Assembly (NCBI RefSeq): GCF_016860525.1
Contig: NZ_BNEA01000015.1
Location: 4,824,001-4,888,000, forward strand
DNA: 64,000 nt
Direction: 5' to 3'
Source of the DNA: Streptomyces rubradiris
Lineage (GTDB): Bacteria > Actinomycetota > Actinomycetes > Streptomycetales > Streptomycetaceae
Every line of letters begins with the position of its first letter. Position 1 is the stretch's first letter. This document shows positions 1-10,434 of this stretch, in pieces. Under the pieces are notes generated by a model, which saw only the letters and a program-made list of their open reading frames with translations, was not told where the DNA came from and ran no database searches. The translations under genes were made by a program, and so were the position numbers.

Positions 1-309
1 CAGGCACTGCGCTACCGCTACGAGGCCGCGCAGTGCCTGGAGCAACTGGGCGAACCGGCGGCGGCACTGGCCGAGTACCGCGCCCTGCTGCCGTACTACG
101 AGAACCAGTACGTTTCCGGGGACCCGGGACTCGCCCACGAGGTGCGCCGGCGTGTCGGTCATCTGCTGCTCGCGCTCGGCGACCGGGCGGCCGCCCACGA
201 CACGCTCGCGCGGCTGGTGACGGACGTCGAGCGGCTGCACGGCCCCGGCCATCCGCTGGCCGTGGAGATCCGGCGGACCCTCCAGTGGCTCGGACAGGTG
301 CGCGGATAG
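1..309 (+). CDS. C-terminal fragment of a TPR-containing protein
   Basis: The window opens inside this gene. The first reading frame runs without a stop for 102 codons to TAG. The fragment is alpha-helical and repeat-like: an AAxCLxxLG stretch, then ALAEYRALLPYYE, then a second helix pair ending in a HGPGHPLAVEIRRTLQWLG tail. This looks like tetratricopeptide repeats. In Streptomyces such tails are often the C-terminus of Hanks-type serine/threonine kinases, and memory of the syntenic S. coelicolor region suggests a kinase here. The catalytic part is outside the window, so the kinase identity is inference only. It is followed 74 bases later by the secreted DUF1906 gene on the same strand. Confidence 0.6.
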   Translation, partial: QALRYRYEAAQCLEQLGEPAAALAEYRALLPYYENQYVSGDPGLAHEVRRRVGHLLLALGDRAAAHDTLARLVTDVERLHGPGHPLAVEIRRTLQWLGQVRG

Positions 310-383
310 ATTGTCCGTCGGCTTCGCCAGGCACGCGCGCACGCACGCGCGCGAGCCGCCGTACACGAACAGGGGTGGGATAC

Positions 384-1211
384 ATGGCCGGACACCGGCA
401 GTCCAAGAAGCGCAGATACATCGCGTGGGGAGCGGTCGGCGTGGTGGTGGCCGCCGGGGCCGGCATCGCCGCCCAGACCTCCATGGCCGCCACCAGCTGG
501 CCCGCGCAGAAGACGTTCACCGGCCGCGCCTTCGACACCTGCACCGCGCCGTCGCTGTCCGCGATGAAGGCCTGGCACACCGGTTACTACGGCGCCGTCG
601 CCGTCTACGTGGGCGGCAAGAACCGCGGCTGCGCCCAGCCCAACCTCACCGCCTCCTGGGTGAAGTCGGTGAACTCCCTCGGCTGGAAGCTCATCCCGAT
701 CTACGTCGGCGCGCAGCCGCCCTGCCAGACCGGCTCCAGCCCCGAGAAGCTGTCCGCCGCGACGGCCGCCTCGCTGGGCGCGAAGGACGCCGCCGACGCC
801 GTGGCCAAGGCCTCCGCGCTCCGCATGAAGGCAGGCAGCCCCATCTACCTGGACATGGAGGCGTACGACATCAAGAACAAGGCGTGCAACGACGCCGTCC
901 TGACGTACGTGCGCTCCTTCACGAAGACGCTGCGCGCCAAGACCTACCGGGCCGGCTACTACGGCTTCACCAGCTCCAGTGCCAAGGCCGTCGCCACCGC
1001 CGCGGACAAGAAGGACCTGCCGGGCAACCTCTGGTACGCGCTGTACGACAAGAAGGACACGACGACCGCGGACTGGCCGTGGGGCGCCGGTCAGTTCACC
1101 CCGCACAGCCGCGGCCACCAGTACCTGGTCAACAGCAAGGAGACGCGCGGCGGTGTCACGCTGACCGTGGACCGGAACTCCTGGGACGCGCCGGTGGCCA
1201 TCATCGGCTGA
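384..1211 (+). CDS. Secreted DUF1906 (Rv2525c-like glycoside-hydrolase-like) protein
   Basis: This 275-residue exported protein has a basic N-terminus (HRQSKKRRY), a hydrophobic segment at about residues 13-31 and a likely cleavage near SMAA (33-36). The mature part matches the DUF1906/Rv2525c-like TIM-barrel family. It begins with FTGRAFDTCTAPS (D51, C53), continues with a GYYGAVAVYVGG strand, and has a YLDMEAYD motif whose acidic residues D157 and E159 sit where the glycosidase-like active site would be. Several Cys pairs suggest extracytoplasmic disulfides. The ATG at 384 is preceded by AGGGGTGGG; reading the frame further upstream gives only low-complexity sequence. Rv2525c-type proteins have been linked to cell-wall homeostasis, but substrate and activity are unproven. 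Related cell-wall genes (two Rpf genes) lie 4-6 kb downstream. Confidence 0.85.
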   Translation: MAGHRQSKKRRYIAWGAVGVVVAAGAGIAAQTSMAATSWPAQKTFTGRAFDTCTAPSLSAMKAWHTGYYGAVAVYVGGKNRGCAQPNLTASWVKSVNSLGWKLIPIYVGAQPPCQTGSSPEKLSAATAASLGAKDAADAVAKASALRMKAGSPIYLDMEAYDIKNKACNDAVLTYVRSFTKTLRAKTYRAGYYGFTSSSAKAVATAADKKDLPGNLWYALYDKKDTTTADWPWGAGQFTPHSRGHQYLVNSKETRGGVTLTVDRNSWDAPVAIIG

Positions 1212-1362
1212 CCCGGCGGCCCGCTCCCCGAGCGGCGCGGCGGTGCCCGAAGCGGGTGCGAATCGTTGGTCGAATGGGTTGGCCGCGGCCTGCCCACTGC
1301 CTACCATCGATCACCGCAAGACTTTGTGCACCGTCGCACAATCTCCCCCCAGGAGGTTCACC

Positions 1363-2016
1363 TTGCACCGCCGCCGTCGCACCGCGCTCGTCCTCACCGC
1401 CGCGATCGCCGCCGCGGCCCCCCTGCTGACCGCCTGCGGAAGCGAGGCGCACCCGGGCGCCGCGGCCGTCGTCGGCGGACAGCGGATCACCGTGGCCCAG
1501 CTGGAGAGCCGGGTCCAGGAGGTCCGCCGGGCCCAGCGGGCCGCGGTCCCGGACGAGACGCAGTACCAGCAGGTCGTCTCCTCCACCAGCAGCCTCACCC
1601 GGGACACCCTGCACAACATGGTGCTCGACCGGGTGCTGCACCGCGCCGCCCGGGACAAGGGCGTCACGGTCACCCGCGCGGAGATCCAGCGGATGCGCGC
1701 GGGCCTCGAACGGCAGGCCGGCGGCGGCAAGGGCCTGGAGACGGCCTGGCTGCAGAAGTACGGCATCGCGCCGGCCCGCCTCGACGACAACCTGCGCCTG
1801 CAACTGGAGGCGCAGAAGCTCGCCGCCGAGCTCGGCACCGACACCAGCCAGCCCGCGTTCTGGAAGGCCCTGTCCAAGGCGTCCACGGAGCTCCACGTGG
1901 ACCTCAACCCGCGCTACGGCTCCTGGGACGTGCAGAAGAGCAGCCGGGTGGACGCCAAGACGCCATGGGTACGGGAGGCCACGGCGGTGGCGGGCGGACA
2001 GCCGGTGACGATGTAG
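1363..2016 (+). CDS. SurA N-terminal-domain lipoprotein (periplasmic-chaperone-like)
   Basis: This is a 217-residue lipoprotein precursor. The N-terminus is basic (HRRRR), followed by a hydrophobic stretch and the lipobox LTAC, so the mature protein should be lipid-anchored on the outer face of the membrane. The rest is helical and charged, with a start resembling the SurA/PrsA N-terminal chaperone domain (AAVVGGQRITVAQLESRVQEVR). I see no parvulin prolyl-isomerase domain, so it is a short chaperone-like form. The TTG at 1363 was chosen because AGGAGG lies 7 bases upstream and it puts the signal peptide at the N-terminus. It lies upstream of mazG on the same strand but is separated by about 160 bases and probably transcribed apart from it. 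Confidence 0.8.
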   Translation: MHRRRRTALVLTAAIAAAAPLLTACGSEAHPGAAAVVGGQRITVAQLESRVQEVRRAQRAAVPDETQYQQVVSSTSSLTRDTLHNMVLDRVLHRAARDKGVTVTRAEIQRMRAGLERQAGGGKGLETAWLQKYGIAPARLDDNLRLQLEAQKLAAELGTDTSQPAFWKALSKASTELHVDLNPRYGSWDVQKSSRVDAKTPWVREATAVAGGQPVTM

Positions 2017-2175
2017 ACGGGGACCGGGCGGGGTGGCGGCCGGTGCGGATCCCGTACCGGACCGGAACCCGGAAACGGAATCGGAACCGGAACTTCCGGT
2101 CGTACGATCACACGAGCGCCTGAGCCCTGTGGATAACTCGGTCCACCCCTCCGCGGCGTGGGTTACGTTCGGATC

Positions 2176-3228
2176 GTGAACGAATCCAGCGCCGAAGCCC
2201 GCCACGAACCCAGCGCCGACCCCAGCCCCGCCCCCGGCCGGGAAGCCGCCCCCGGCCGCGTCATCCTGCTGACCACCAGCCACCGCGTCGCCCCCGGCCT
2301 GCTGTCCTGGCCCGCCTGGCAGGCCCTGCGCGCCGCCGACACCGTGCTGTGCGCGGACGGCGCGCACCCGCAGCTGCCGTATCTGCGCGAGGCCGGGATA
2401 GCGGTCACGGAGGCGTCCCCCACCGCGCGGGAGCTGGTCGACGCCTGTGCCGGCGGCCGGACGGTGGTGGTCGTGGCGACCGGCGAGGGCGAACCGGCGC
2501 TCACCGACGGCCTCGCCCGGCTGGCCGGCTCCGGCCGGGTCGCCATGCCGGAGCTGGAGCTGCTCCCCGCCTCCTACGACCTGCCCGGCGCCCGCCTGCT
2601 GGACCTGGTGCAGGTCATGGACCGCATCCGCGCCGAGTGCCCCTGGTCCTCCCGGCAGACCCACGAGGGCCTGGCCAAGTACGGCATCGAGGAGGCATAC
2701 GAACTGGTCGAGGCGATCGAGGCCGGCGACCGCGAGGAACTGCGCGAGGAACTGGGCGATGTCCTCCTCCAGGTCGTCTTCCACTCCCGGATAGCCGAGG
2801 AGGACCCGGACGCGCCGTTCTCCGTGGACGACGTGGCCGGCGGCATCGTCACCAAGCTGATCCACCGCCACCCGCACGTCTTCGGCGACGAGCGGGCGGA
2901 GACCCCGGAGGACGTCAAGGCGCACTGGCTGCGCACCAAGGCCGAGGAGAAGCGGCGCACTTCCATAACGGAGGGCGTCCCGCTCGGCCAGCCCGGCCTG
3001 GCCCTGGCCGCCAAGCTCGCCTCCCGCGTCCGCACGGCGGGCCTGGAGGTGCCCCTGCCCCGCGGCGAGGGCATCGGGTACGAGCTGCTGGCGCTGGCGG
3101 TCGCCGCCGAGGCGGACGGCGTCGACCCGGAGGCGGCGCTGCGGGCGGCGGCCCGGGTGTACCGGGACGCGATCAAGGACAGCGAGGCGGCGCGCGCGGC
3201 GGGCGGCGGGAAGGAGGACGAGGCGTAG
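2176..3228 (+). CDS. mazG: Nucleoside triphosphate pyrophosphohydrolase MazG
   Basis: This 350-residue protein has two parts. Residues 25-135 resemble the tetrapyrrole-methylase-like domain seen before MazG in actinobacteria and Bacillus YabN. Residues 140-345 contain the all-alpha MazG NTP pyrophosphatase core, starting at LVQVMDRIRAECPW. The magnesium-binding acidic signature is present: E172-E173-x-x-E176 and E192-x-x-D195. MazG hydrolyses non-canonical or excess NTPs to NMP plus pyrophosphate in the cytosol. The GTG at 2176 has no clear ribosome-binding site. A TACGTT hexamer at 2164-2169 lies 6 bases before it, suggesting a leaderless transcript. An upstream in-frame GTG at 2158 is the alternative start. 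The gene is well conserved and unremarkable otherwise. Confidence 0.92.
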   Translation: MNESSAEARHEPSADPSPAPGREAAPGRVILLTTSHRVAPGLLSWPAWQALRAADTVLCADGAHPQLPYLREAGIAVTEASPTARELVDACAGGRTVVVVATGEGEPALTDGLARLAGSGRVAMPELELLPASYDLPGARLLDLVQVMDRIRAECPWSSRQTHEGLAKYGIEEAYELVEAIEAGDREELREELGDVLLQVVFHSRIAEEDPDAPFSVDDVAGGIVTKLIHRHPHVFGDERAETPEDVKAHWLRTKAEEKRRTSITEGVPLGQPGLALAAKLASRVRTAGLEVPLPRGEGIGYELLALAVAAEADGVDPEAALRAAARVYRDAIKDSEAARAAGGGKEDEA

Positions 3229-3279
3229 GCGGACCACCTTCCGGCTCCCGGGGCCCCACCTGATACCGCCCGGCCACCG

Positions 3280-3361
3280 GACTGGGCCGCCGCTCAGCTG
3301 CCCCGCTGCCCGGCCGCCGGGACTGGGCCGCCGCTCAGCTGCCCCGTAGCCCGGCCGCCGG
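3280..3361. repeat. 41-bp direct repeat, two copies, upstream of the P450 gene
   Basis: A GACTGGGCCGCCGCTCAGCT unit starts at 3280 and again at 3321, so two copies sit head to tail with a 41-base period. The beginning of a third degenerate copy follows. They fill most of the gap between mazG and the P450 gene. No gene or hairpin terminator is evident there. Confidence 0.7.
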
Positions 3362-3452
3362 ACCGGGCCCTCGCCCCGCCACCCAGTTGCCCGCCGCCCC
3401 GCCGCCCGAAGGCGCTCGGCGAGGTGCCCGCTCCGCCGGATACCGTCGAAGA

Positions 3453-5192
3453 GTGACCGACCAGCACCACCCCGACCAGCCGGCCCCCGCCCACCAGCCG
3501 ACCCCGGCGGACGAGCCGGCCCCCGCCGAGCAGTCGGCCCCCGCGGACGAGCCGACCCGCGCCGAGCACTCGGCCCCCGCGGAGGAGCCGGCCCCCGCCG
3601 AGCACTCGGCCCTCGGGGACGAGCCGGCCGCCGCCGACGAGCCGGCCCCCGCCGAGCAGTCGGCCCCCGCGGACGGGCAGGCCCTCGCGGACGAGCCGGC
3701 CCCCGCCGAGCAGTCGGCCCCCGCGGACGGGCAGGCCCTCGCGGACGAGCCGGCCCCCGCCGAGCAGTCGGCCCCCGCGGACGGGCAGGCCCTCGCGGAG
3801 GAGCCGGCCCCCGCCGAGCAGTCGGCCCCCGCGGACGAGCCGACCCGCGCCGAGCACTCGGCCGCCGCGGAGGAGCCGGCCGCCGCGGAGGAGCCGGCCC
3901 CCGCCGAGCACTCGGCCCTCGCGGACGAGCCGGCCGCCGCCGACGAGCCGGCCCCCGCCCTGTTCACGTGGGAGTTCGCCGCCGACCCCTACCCGGCCTA
4001 CGCCTGGCTGCGCGAGCACGCCCCCGTGCACCGCACCCGGCTGCCGAGCGGGGTCGAGGCATGGCTGGTCACCCGGTACGCCGACGCCCGGCAGGCCCTG
4101 GCCGACCAGCGGCTGAGCAAGAACCCGGCCCACCACGACGAGCCCGCGCACGCCAAGGGCAAGACCGGCATCCCCGGCGAGCGCAAGGCCGAGCTGATGA
4201 CGCACCTGCTGAACATCGACCCGCCGGACCACACCCGGCTGCGCAGGCTGGTCAGCAAGGCGTTCACCCCGCGCCGGGTCGCCGAGTTCGCCCCCCGGGT
4301 GCAGGAGCTGACCGACCAGCTCATCGACCGGTTCGCGAAGACCGGCTCCGCCGACCTCATCCACGAGTTCGCCTTCCCGCTGCCCATCTACGCCATCTGC
4401 GACCTGCTCGGCGTCCCGCGCGAGGACCAGGACGACTTCCGGGACTGGGCGGGCATGATGATCCGGCACGGGGGAGGACCGAGGGGAGGGGTCGCGCGGT
4501 CCGTGAAGAAGATGCGCGGCTATCTCGCCGAGCTGATCCACCGGAAGCGCGCGGCGCTGTCCGCCACGCCCGCGCCCGGCGAGGACCTGATCTCCGGCCT
4601 GATCCGCGCCTCCGACCACGGCGAGCACCTCACCGAGAACGAGGCCGCCGCGATGGCCTTCATCCTGCTGTTCGCCGGCTTCGAGACGACCGTCAACCTC
4701 ATCGGCAACGGCACCTACGCCCTGCTCACCCACCCCGGCCAGCGCGCCCGGCTCCAGGACTCCCTGGCCCGTGGTGAACGGGACCTGCTGGAGACGGGCG
4801 TCGAGGAACTCCTGCGCTACGACGGCCCGGTTGAGCTGGCCACCTGGCGGTTCGCCACCGAGCCGCTGACCATCGGCGGGCAGGACATAGCGCCGGGCGA
4901 CCCGGTACTCGTCGTCCTCGCCGCCGCCGACCGGGACCCGGAGCGGTTCGCCGACCCGGACGCGCTGGACCTCGGCCGCCGCGACAACCAGCACCTCGGG
5001 TACGGCCACGGCATCCACTACTGCCTGGGCGCTCCGCTCGCCCGGCTGGAGGGCCAGACCGCGTTGGCCACCCTGTTCACCCGCCTGCCCGACCTGCGGC
5101 TCGCCGCGGATCCGGCCGACCTGCGCTGGCGCGGCGGGCTCATCATGCGCGGCCTGCGCACCCTGCCGGTGGAGTTCACACCGCCCGCCTGA
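3453..5192 (+). CDS. Cytochrome P450 with a repetitive Pro/Ala/Glu N-terminal extension
   Basis: The C-terminal 410 residues are a complete bacterial class I P450, CYP107-like in feel. The I-helix oxygen-activation motif is AGFETT (408-413), the K-helix ExxR is E452-L-L-R455, and the haem loop LGYGHGIHYCLG has its thiolate ligand at C524. The first ~168 residues are unlike any P450: a run of PADEPAPAEQSA-type units rich in Pro, Ala and Glu, encoded partly by perfect 54-bp tandem repeats. No in-frame ATG, GTG or TTG occurs between the GTG at 3453 and the catalytic core, so the extension is probably translated. TACCGT at 3441-3446, 6 bases before the GTG, suggests a leaderless transcript. No ferredoxin gene is adjacent; the substrate is unknown. 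Confidence 0.88.
   Translation: MTDQHHPDQPAPAHQPTPADEPAPAEQSAPADEPTRAEHSAPAEEPAPAEHSALGDEPAAADEPAPAEQSAPADGQALADEPAPAEQSAPADGQALADEPAPAEQSAPADGQALAEEPAPAEQSAPADEPTRAEHSAAAEEPAAAEEPAPAEHSALADEPAAADEPAPALFTWEFAADPYPAYAWLREHAPVHRTRLPSGVEAWLVTRYADARQALADQRLSKNPAHHDEPAHAKGKTGIPGERKAELMTHLLNIDPPDHTRLRRLVSKAFTPRRVAEFAPRVQELTDQLIDRFAKTGSADLIHEFAFPLPIYAICDLLGVPREDQDDFRDWAGMMIRHGGGPRGGVARSVKKMRGYLAELIHRKRAALSATPAPGEDLISGLIRASDHGEHLTENEAAAMAFILLFAGFETTVNLIGNGTYALLTHPGQRARLQDSLARGERDLLETGVEELLRYDGPVELATWRFATEPLTIGGQDIAPGDPVLVVLAAADRDPERFADPDALDLGRRDNQHLGYGHGIHYCLGAPLARLEGQTALATLFTRLPDLRLAADPADLRWRGGLIMRGLRTLPVEFTPPA
3669..3830 (+). repeat. Tandem 54-bp repeat (three copies) inside the P450 gene
   Basis: Three consecutive 54-base units encode an 18-residue unit ADGQALA(D/E)EPAPAEQSAP. 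The third copy differs at one residue (AEEP instead of ADEP). Less regular related units extend over 3490-3955. Such near-identical copies should expand and contract by slippage, so copy number may vary between strains. Confidence 0.9.
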
Positions 5193-5232
5193 ACACAGTC
5201 TCTCCAGACAAAGGTGACACTTTCTCAACCCT

Positions 5233-5278
5233 GTGATCTTCACGTGATCTGTGCGGCATGAACTTGTGACAAGTGATC
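5233..5278. promoter_or_regulatory. GTGATC repeats and small palindrome upstream of the first Rpf gene
   Basis: Within the AT-richer leader of the Rpf gene, GTGATC occurs at 5233, 5244 and 5273. The perfect palindrome CTTGTGACAAG spans 5263-5273. The clustering suggests a transcription-factor binding region, possibly CRP-like because of the GTGA cores, but spacing does not fit the classical CRP site. The factor is unknown. Confidence 0.3.
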
Positions 5279-5360
5279 GTCTGCCGATACGTTCACCCAT
5301 CAGCGCGGCGAGCGGCTCCAACCGCCGCGCCGGTCCTGCTGTCGCTCGAAAGGCTTCTGC

Positions 5361-6494
5361 ATGCTCTCCGGGAACGGTCGACACCGTCGCCCCCGCCAGG
5401 CTCCGGCCCTCCTTGTCGCGGCCGGAGTGACCGGCTCCGCCATCGCCATCCCGCTCCTCGGCGCGGCGAGCGCCAACGCGGCCGACGGCACCACGTGGGA
5501 CAAGGTGGCCGAGTGCGAGAGCGGCGGCTCCTGGAGCGCGGACAACGGCACCGGGTACTACGGCGGCCTGCTGATCTCGCAGGAGGACTGGGACAAGTAC
5601 GGCGGCGGCCAGTACGCGGCCAGCCCCGACCAGGCCAGCCGCCAGCAGCAGATCGCCGTCGCCGAGAAGATCCTGGCCGACCGGGGTACGACCCCCTGGG
5701 CCACCTGTGCCCTGCTGTCCGGCCTGACGCGGAACTCGGGGTCCATGGAGGTCGACACGGGCGTCGACGACTCCGGCGGCACCGGCGGTTCGGCGGATGC
5801 GTCCGGATCGGCAGGCGGCTCCGGTACGTCCAAGGCTCCCGGAACCTCCGACCCGTCCGGCCGGCCGGACGCGTCGCCCTCCACCGGCTCCACCGGCTCC
5901 ACCGCCGACCCGGGGTCCGGCCCCTCCTCGGACCCGACCGGCACGCCGTCCACCAAGCAGGACAAGGGCGACAAGGCCGGCAAGGGTGGCGAGGGTACGG
6001 GCAAGGCCGCCGGCGAAGAAGCGGACAAGGCGGCCGACAAGGGGGCGGGCGAGACCCCCGGTTCCACCGGCACCGACACCACCAAGTCCGACAAGTCCCC
6101 CACGCCCGACACCGGAAACACCCAGTACCCCGGCGGCGCCCCGACGGCCACCCCGGACGCCGGGACCGTGAGCAACCCGCAGCAGGCGGCCGGGTCTTGG
6201 AGTCTGGTCGACACCGGAACCGTCGGCACCGGCGGACGCCACCGGGGCCCCAGTGCGGACGAAACCCTGACAAACGGTCAGAACGGTACTGCGTCCGGCC
6301 GTCACGCCTCCCGTGAAACGGACACCTACACCGTCCGCCAGGGCGACTCGCTGTCCTCCATCGCCGACTCCCTTGACGTCGACGGCGGGTGGCACGCGCT
6401 GTACGCCGGCAACAAAAAGGCCATCGGTGCCGACCCGAACCACATCACCGCCGGTCAGACCCTGAACGTCCAGGGCGAATCGGACGCGAAGTAG
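5361..6494 (+). CDS. Resuscitation-promoting factor (Rpf) family muralytic enzyme with LysM domain
   Basis: This 377-residue secreted cell-wall lytic enzyme has a signal peptide at 1-41 ending ASANA. The Rpf (transglycosylase-like) domain spans about 42-118, with the diagnostic WDKVAECESGGSW motif; the predicted catalytic acid is E53. A long Gly/Ser/Thr/Asp-rich linker (about 130-320) is followed by a LysM peptidoglycan-binding domain at about 323-373. Rpf enzymes cleave peptidoglycan and aid spore germination and resuscitation. The ATG is preceded by GAAAGG. It shares architecture with the next gene but has a much longer, more acidic linker. Its leader shows GTGATC repeats rather than a recognisable riboswitch. 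Confidence 0.92.
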   Translation: MLSGNGRHRRPRQAPALLVAAGVTGSAIAIPLLGAASANAADGTTWDKVAECESGGSWSADNGTGYYGGLLISQEDWDKYGGGQYAASPDQASRQQQIAVAEKILADRGTTPWATCALLSGLTRNSGSMEVDTGVDDSGGTGGSADASGSAGGSGTSKAPGTSDPSGRPDASPSTGSTGSTADPGSGPSSDPTGTPSTKQDKGDKAGKGGEGTGKAAGEEADKAADKGAGETPGSTGTDTTKSDKSPTPDTGNTQYPGGAPTATPDAGTVSNPQQAAGSWSLVDTGTVGTGGRHRGPSADETLTNGQNGTASGRHASRETDTYTVRQGDSLSSIADSLDVDGGWHALYAGNKKAIGADPNHITAGQTLNVQGESDAK

Positions 6495-6574
6495 CGGGAC
6501 TTGGTGCCCCACTTACTGCCCTGATGTCCGGTTTGGCGAAAGTGTGGGATGAGTCTCAGAAGCCCTGATCGTCT

Positions 6575-6604
6575 TTGAAATTCCGGCGATCACCTGTCTA
6601 CGGT
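6575..6604 (+). promoter_or_regulatory. Candidate promoter for the riboswitch-rpfA transcript
   Basis: TTGAAA at 6575-6580 and TACGGT at 6599-6604 are separated by 18 bases, which fits a housekeeping-type promoter. It lies about 80 bases upstream of the riboswitch aptamer. This is a sequence match only. Confidence 0.45.
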
Positions 6605-6681
6605 CGAGGCCGCTCGTCACCGCGAGCCCCGGCTTCCGCCACGCCGAATCCTGCCGGCGGTCGCCCGGGAACAGTCGTCGC

Positions 6682-9286
<2,605 letters not shown>

Positions 9287-9391
9287 GCCGACCCAACCTG
9301 GGCTAAGTCCTAGCCAGTCGTACGTACGTCCCCGTACCCGGTCCCGTACCGTGTCCGGGGACGTACGCGCGTGTGACGGGAGGCGGGGAAG

Positions 9392-9868
9392 ATGGGCGTG
9401 AAGGACCGTGACCGGTTCTCCACCGCGACCAGGATCAGGCTGCTCGGCGAGCAGACCGCGGCCCGCGTCTACCGTTCGCAGACCAAACGGCAGGCCCGCC
9501 GCTCCCGGCTCACCGGCCGGGCGGCGCTGCTCGCGCTGGTGCTGTGCACGATGGTCGTCGCCCTCGCCTACCCGATGCGGCAGTACGTCTCCCAGCGTGC
9601 GGAGATCGCCGACCTCCAGCGCGAGCAGCGGCAGGCCCGCGAGCGGGTGGAGCGGCTGCGGGACCTCAAGGCGCGCTGGCAGGACGACGCCTACGCCGAG
9701 CAGCAGATCCGCCGCCGGCTGCACTACGTACGGCCCGGCGAGACCGGGTACGTGGTCGTCGACCCCGGTGCGGCCAAGCAGTCCCGCGCCGACCTCGGGG
9801 CCGCCGGCCGGCCCTGGTACGCGAACGTCTGGGACGGCGTCGACAAGTCCGACGCCTCCGACCAGTGA
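9392..9868 (+). CDS. FtsB/DivIC-family septum formation initiator
   Basis: This 158-residue bitopic membrane protein has a basic cytoplasmic N-terminus (1-42), one membrane span at about 43-63 and an external coiled coil at about 66-95 (QRAEIADLQREQRQARERVERL). A conserved C-terminal block RRLHYVRPGETGYVVVDP follows. This is the FtsB/DivIC architecture; these proteins bridge FtsL and FtsQ in the divisome. GGGAGGCGGGG precedes the ATG. The stop overlaps an in-frame GTG of the following DUF501 gene (GTGA), and the eno-ftsB-like-DUF501-ppx order is a conserved actinobacterial cluster. Confidence 0.92.
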   Translation: MGVKDRDRFSTATRIRLLGEQTAARVYRSQTKRQARRSRLTGRAALLALVLCTMVVALAYPMRQYVSQRAEIADLQREQRQARERVERLRDLKARWQDDAYAEQQIRRRLHYVRPGETGYVVVDPGAAKQSRADLGAAGRPWYANVWDGVDKSDASDQ

Positions 9869-9897
9869 ACCGACAGAAAGTCTCCGAGCAGCCAGTC

Positions 9898-10434
9898 ATG
9901 GAAACCCCTCCGCCGCCCACTCCGCGCACCGAGCCCACCGACGCGGACGTAGAGGCCTTCAAGCAGCAGCTGGGCCGCCCGCCGCGGGGCCTCAGGGCCA
10001 TCGCGCACCGCTGCCCGTGCGGTCAGCCGGACGTCGTGGAGACGGCGCCGCGCCTGCCCGACGGCACGCCCTTCCCGACGCTGTACTACCTGACGTGCCC
10101 GAAGGCGTCCTCCGCCATCGGCACGCTGGAGGCGAACGGCGTCATGAAGGAGATGACCGAGCGGCTCCAGAGCGACCCCGGGCTGGCCGCCGCCTACCGG
10201 GCCGCGCACGAGGACTACATCCGGCGCCGGGACGAGATCGAGGTCCTCCAGGGCTTCCCGAGCGCGGGCGGCATGCCCGACCGGGTGAAGTGCCTGCACG
10301 TCCTCGTCGCCCACTCGCTGGCCGCAGGGCCGGGCGTGAACCCGCTCGGCGACGAGGCCCTGGCGATGCTGCCGGAGTGGTGGCGCAAGGGCGCGTGCGT
10401 GACCGCCGGCACCCCCGAGGAGGACGCGAAGTGA
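9898..10434 (+). CDS. DUF501 domain protein
   Basis: This 178-residue cytosolic protein of the DUF501 family is found mainly in actinobacteria between the FtsB-like gene and the Ppx-type phosphatase. Visible features are a CPCGQPDVVETAPRLPDGTPFPT block at about residues 39-61, a YLTCPKA motif, and an RRDEIEVLQGFPSAGGMPDRVKCLH block. The CxC and the other conserved Cys suggest a metal site, but none is established. I chose ATG 9898. An upstream in-frame GTG at 9865, overlapping the preceding stop, would add 11 residues and is possible by translational coupling. Its stop overlaps the next start (GTGA). Function unknown. Confidence 0.85.
   Translation: METPPPPTPRTEPTDADVEAFKQQLGRPPRGLRAIAHRCPCGQPDVVETAPRLPDGTPFPTLYYLTCPKASSAIGTLEANGVMKEMTERLQSDPGLAAAYRAAHEDYIRRRDEIEVLQGFPSAGGMPDRVKCLHVLVAHSLAAGPGVNPLGDEALAMLPEWWRKGACVTAGTPEEDAK

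Noticed and set aside
5193..5360. A second ydaO-type riboswitch before the first Rpf gene
   Set aside because: None of the conserved ydaO blocks (GGGGGACCCA, GGGTGAA, CCCGACAGCTCACC) occurs in this 168-base leader.
3294..6512. A very long minus-strand reading frame (over 1000 codons) across the P450 and Rpf genes
   Set aside because: It is the mirror of high-GC third positions in two clear plus-strand genes; its protein is low-complexity Gly/Arg/Val with no domain.
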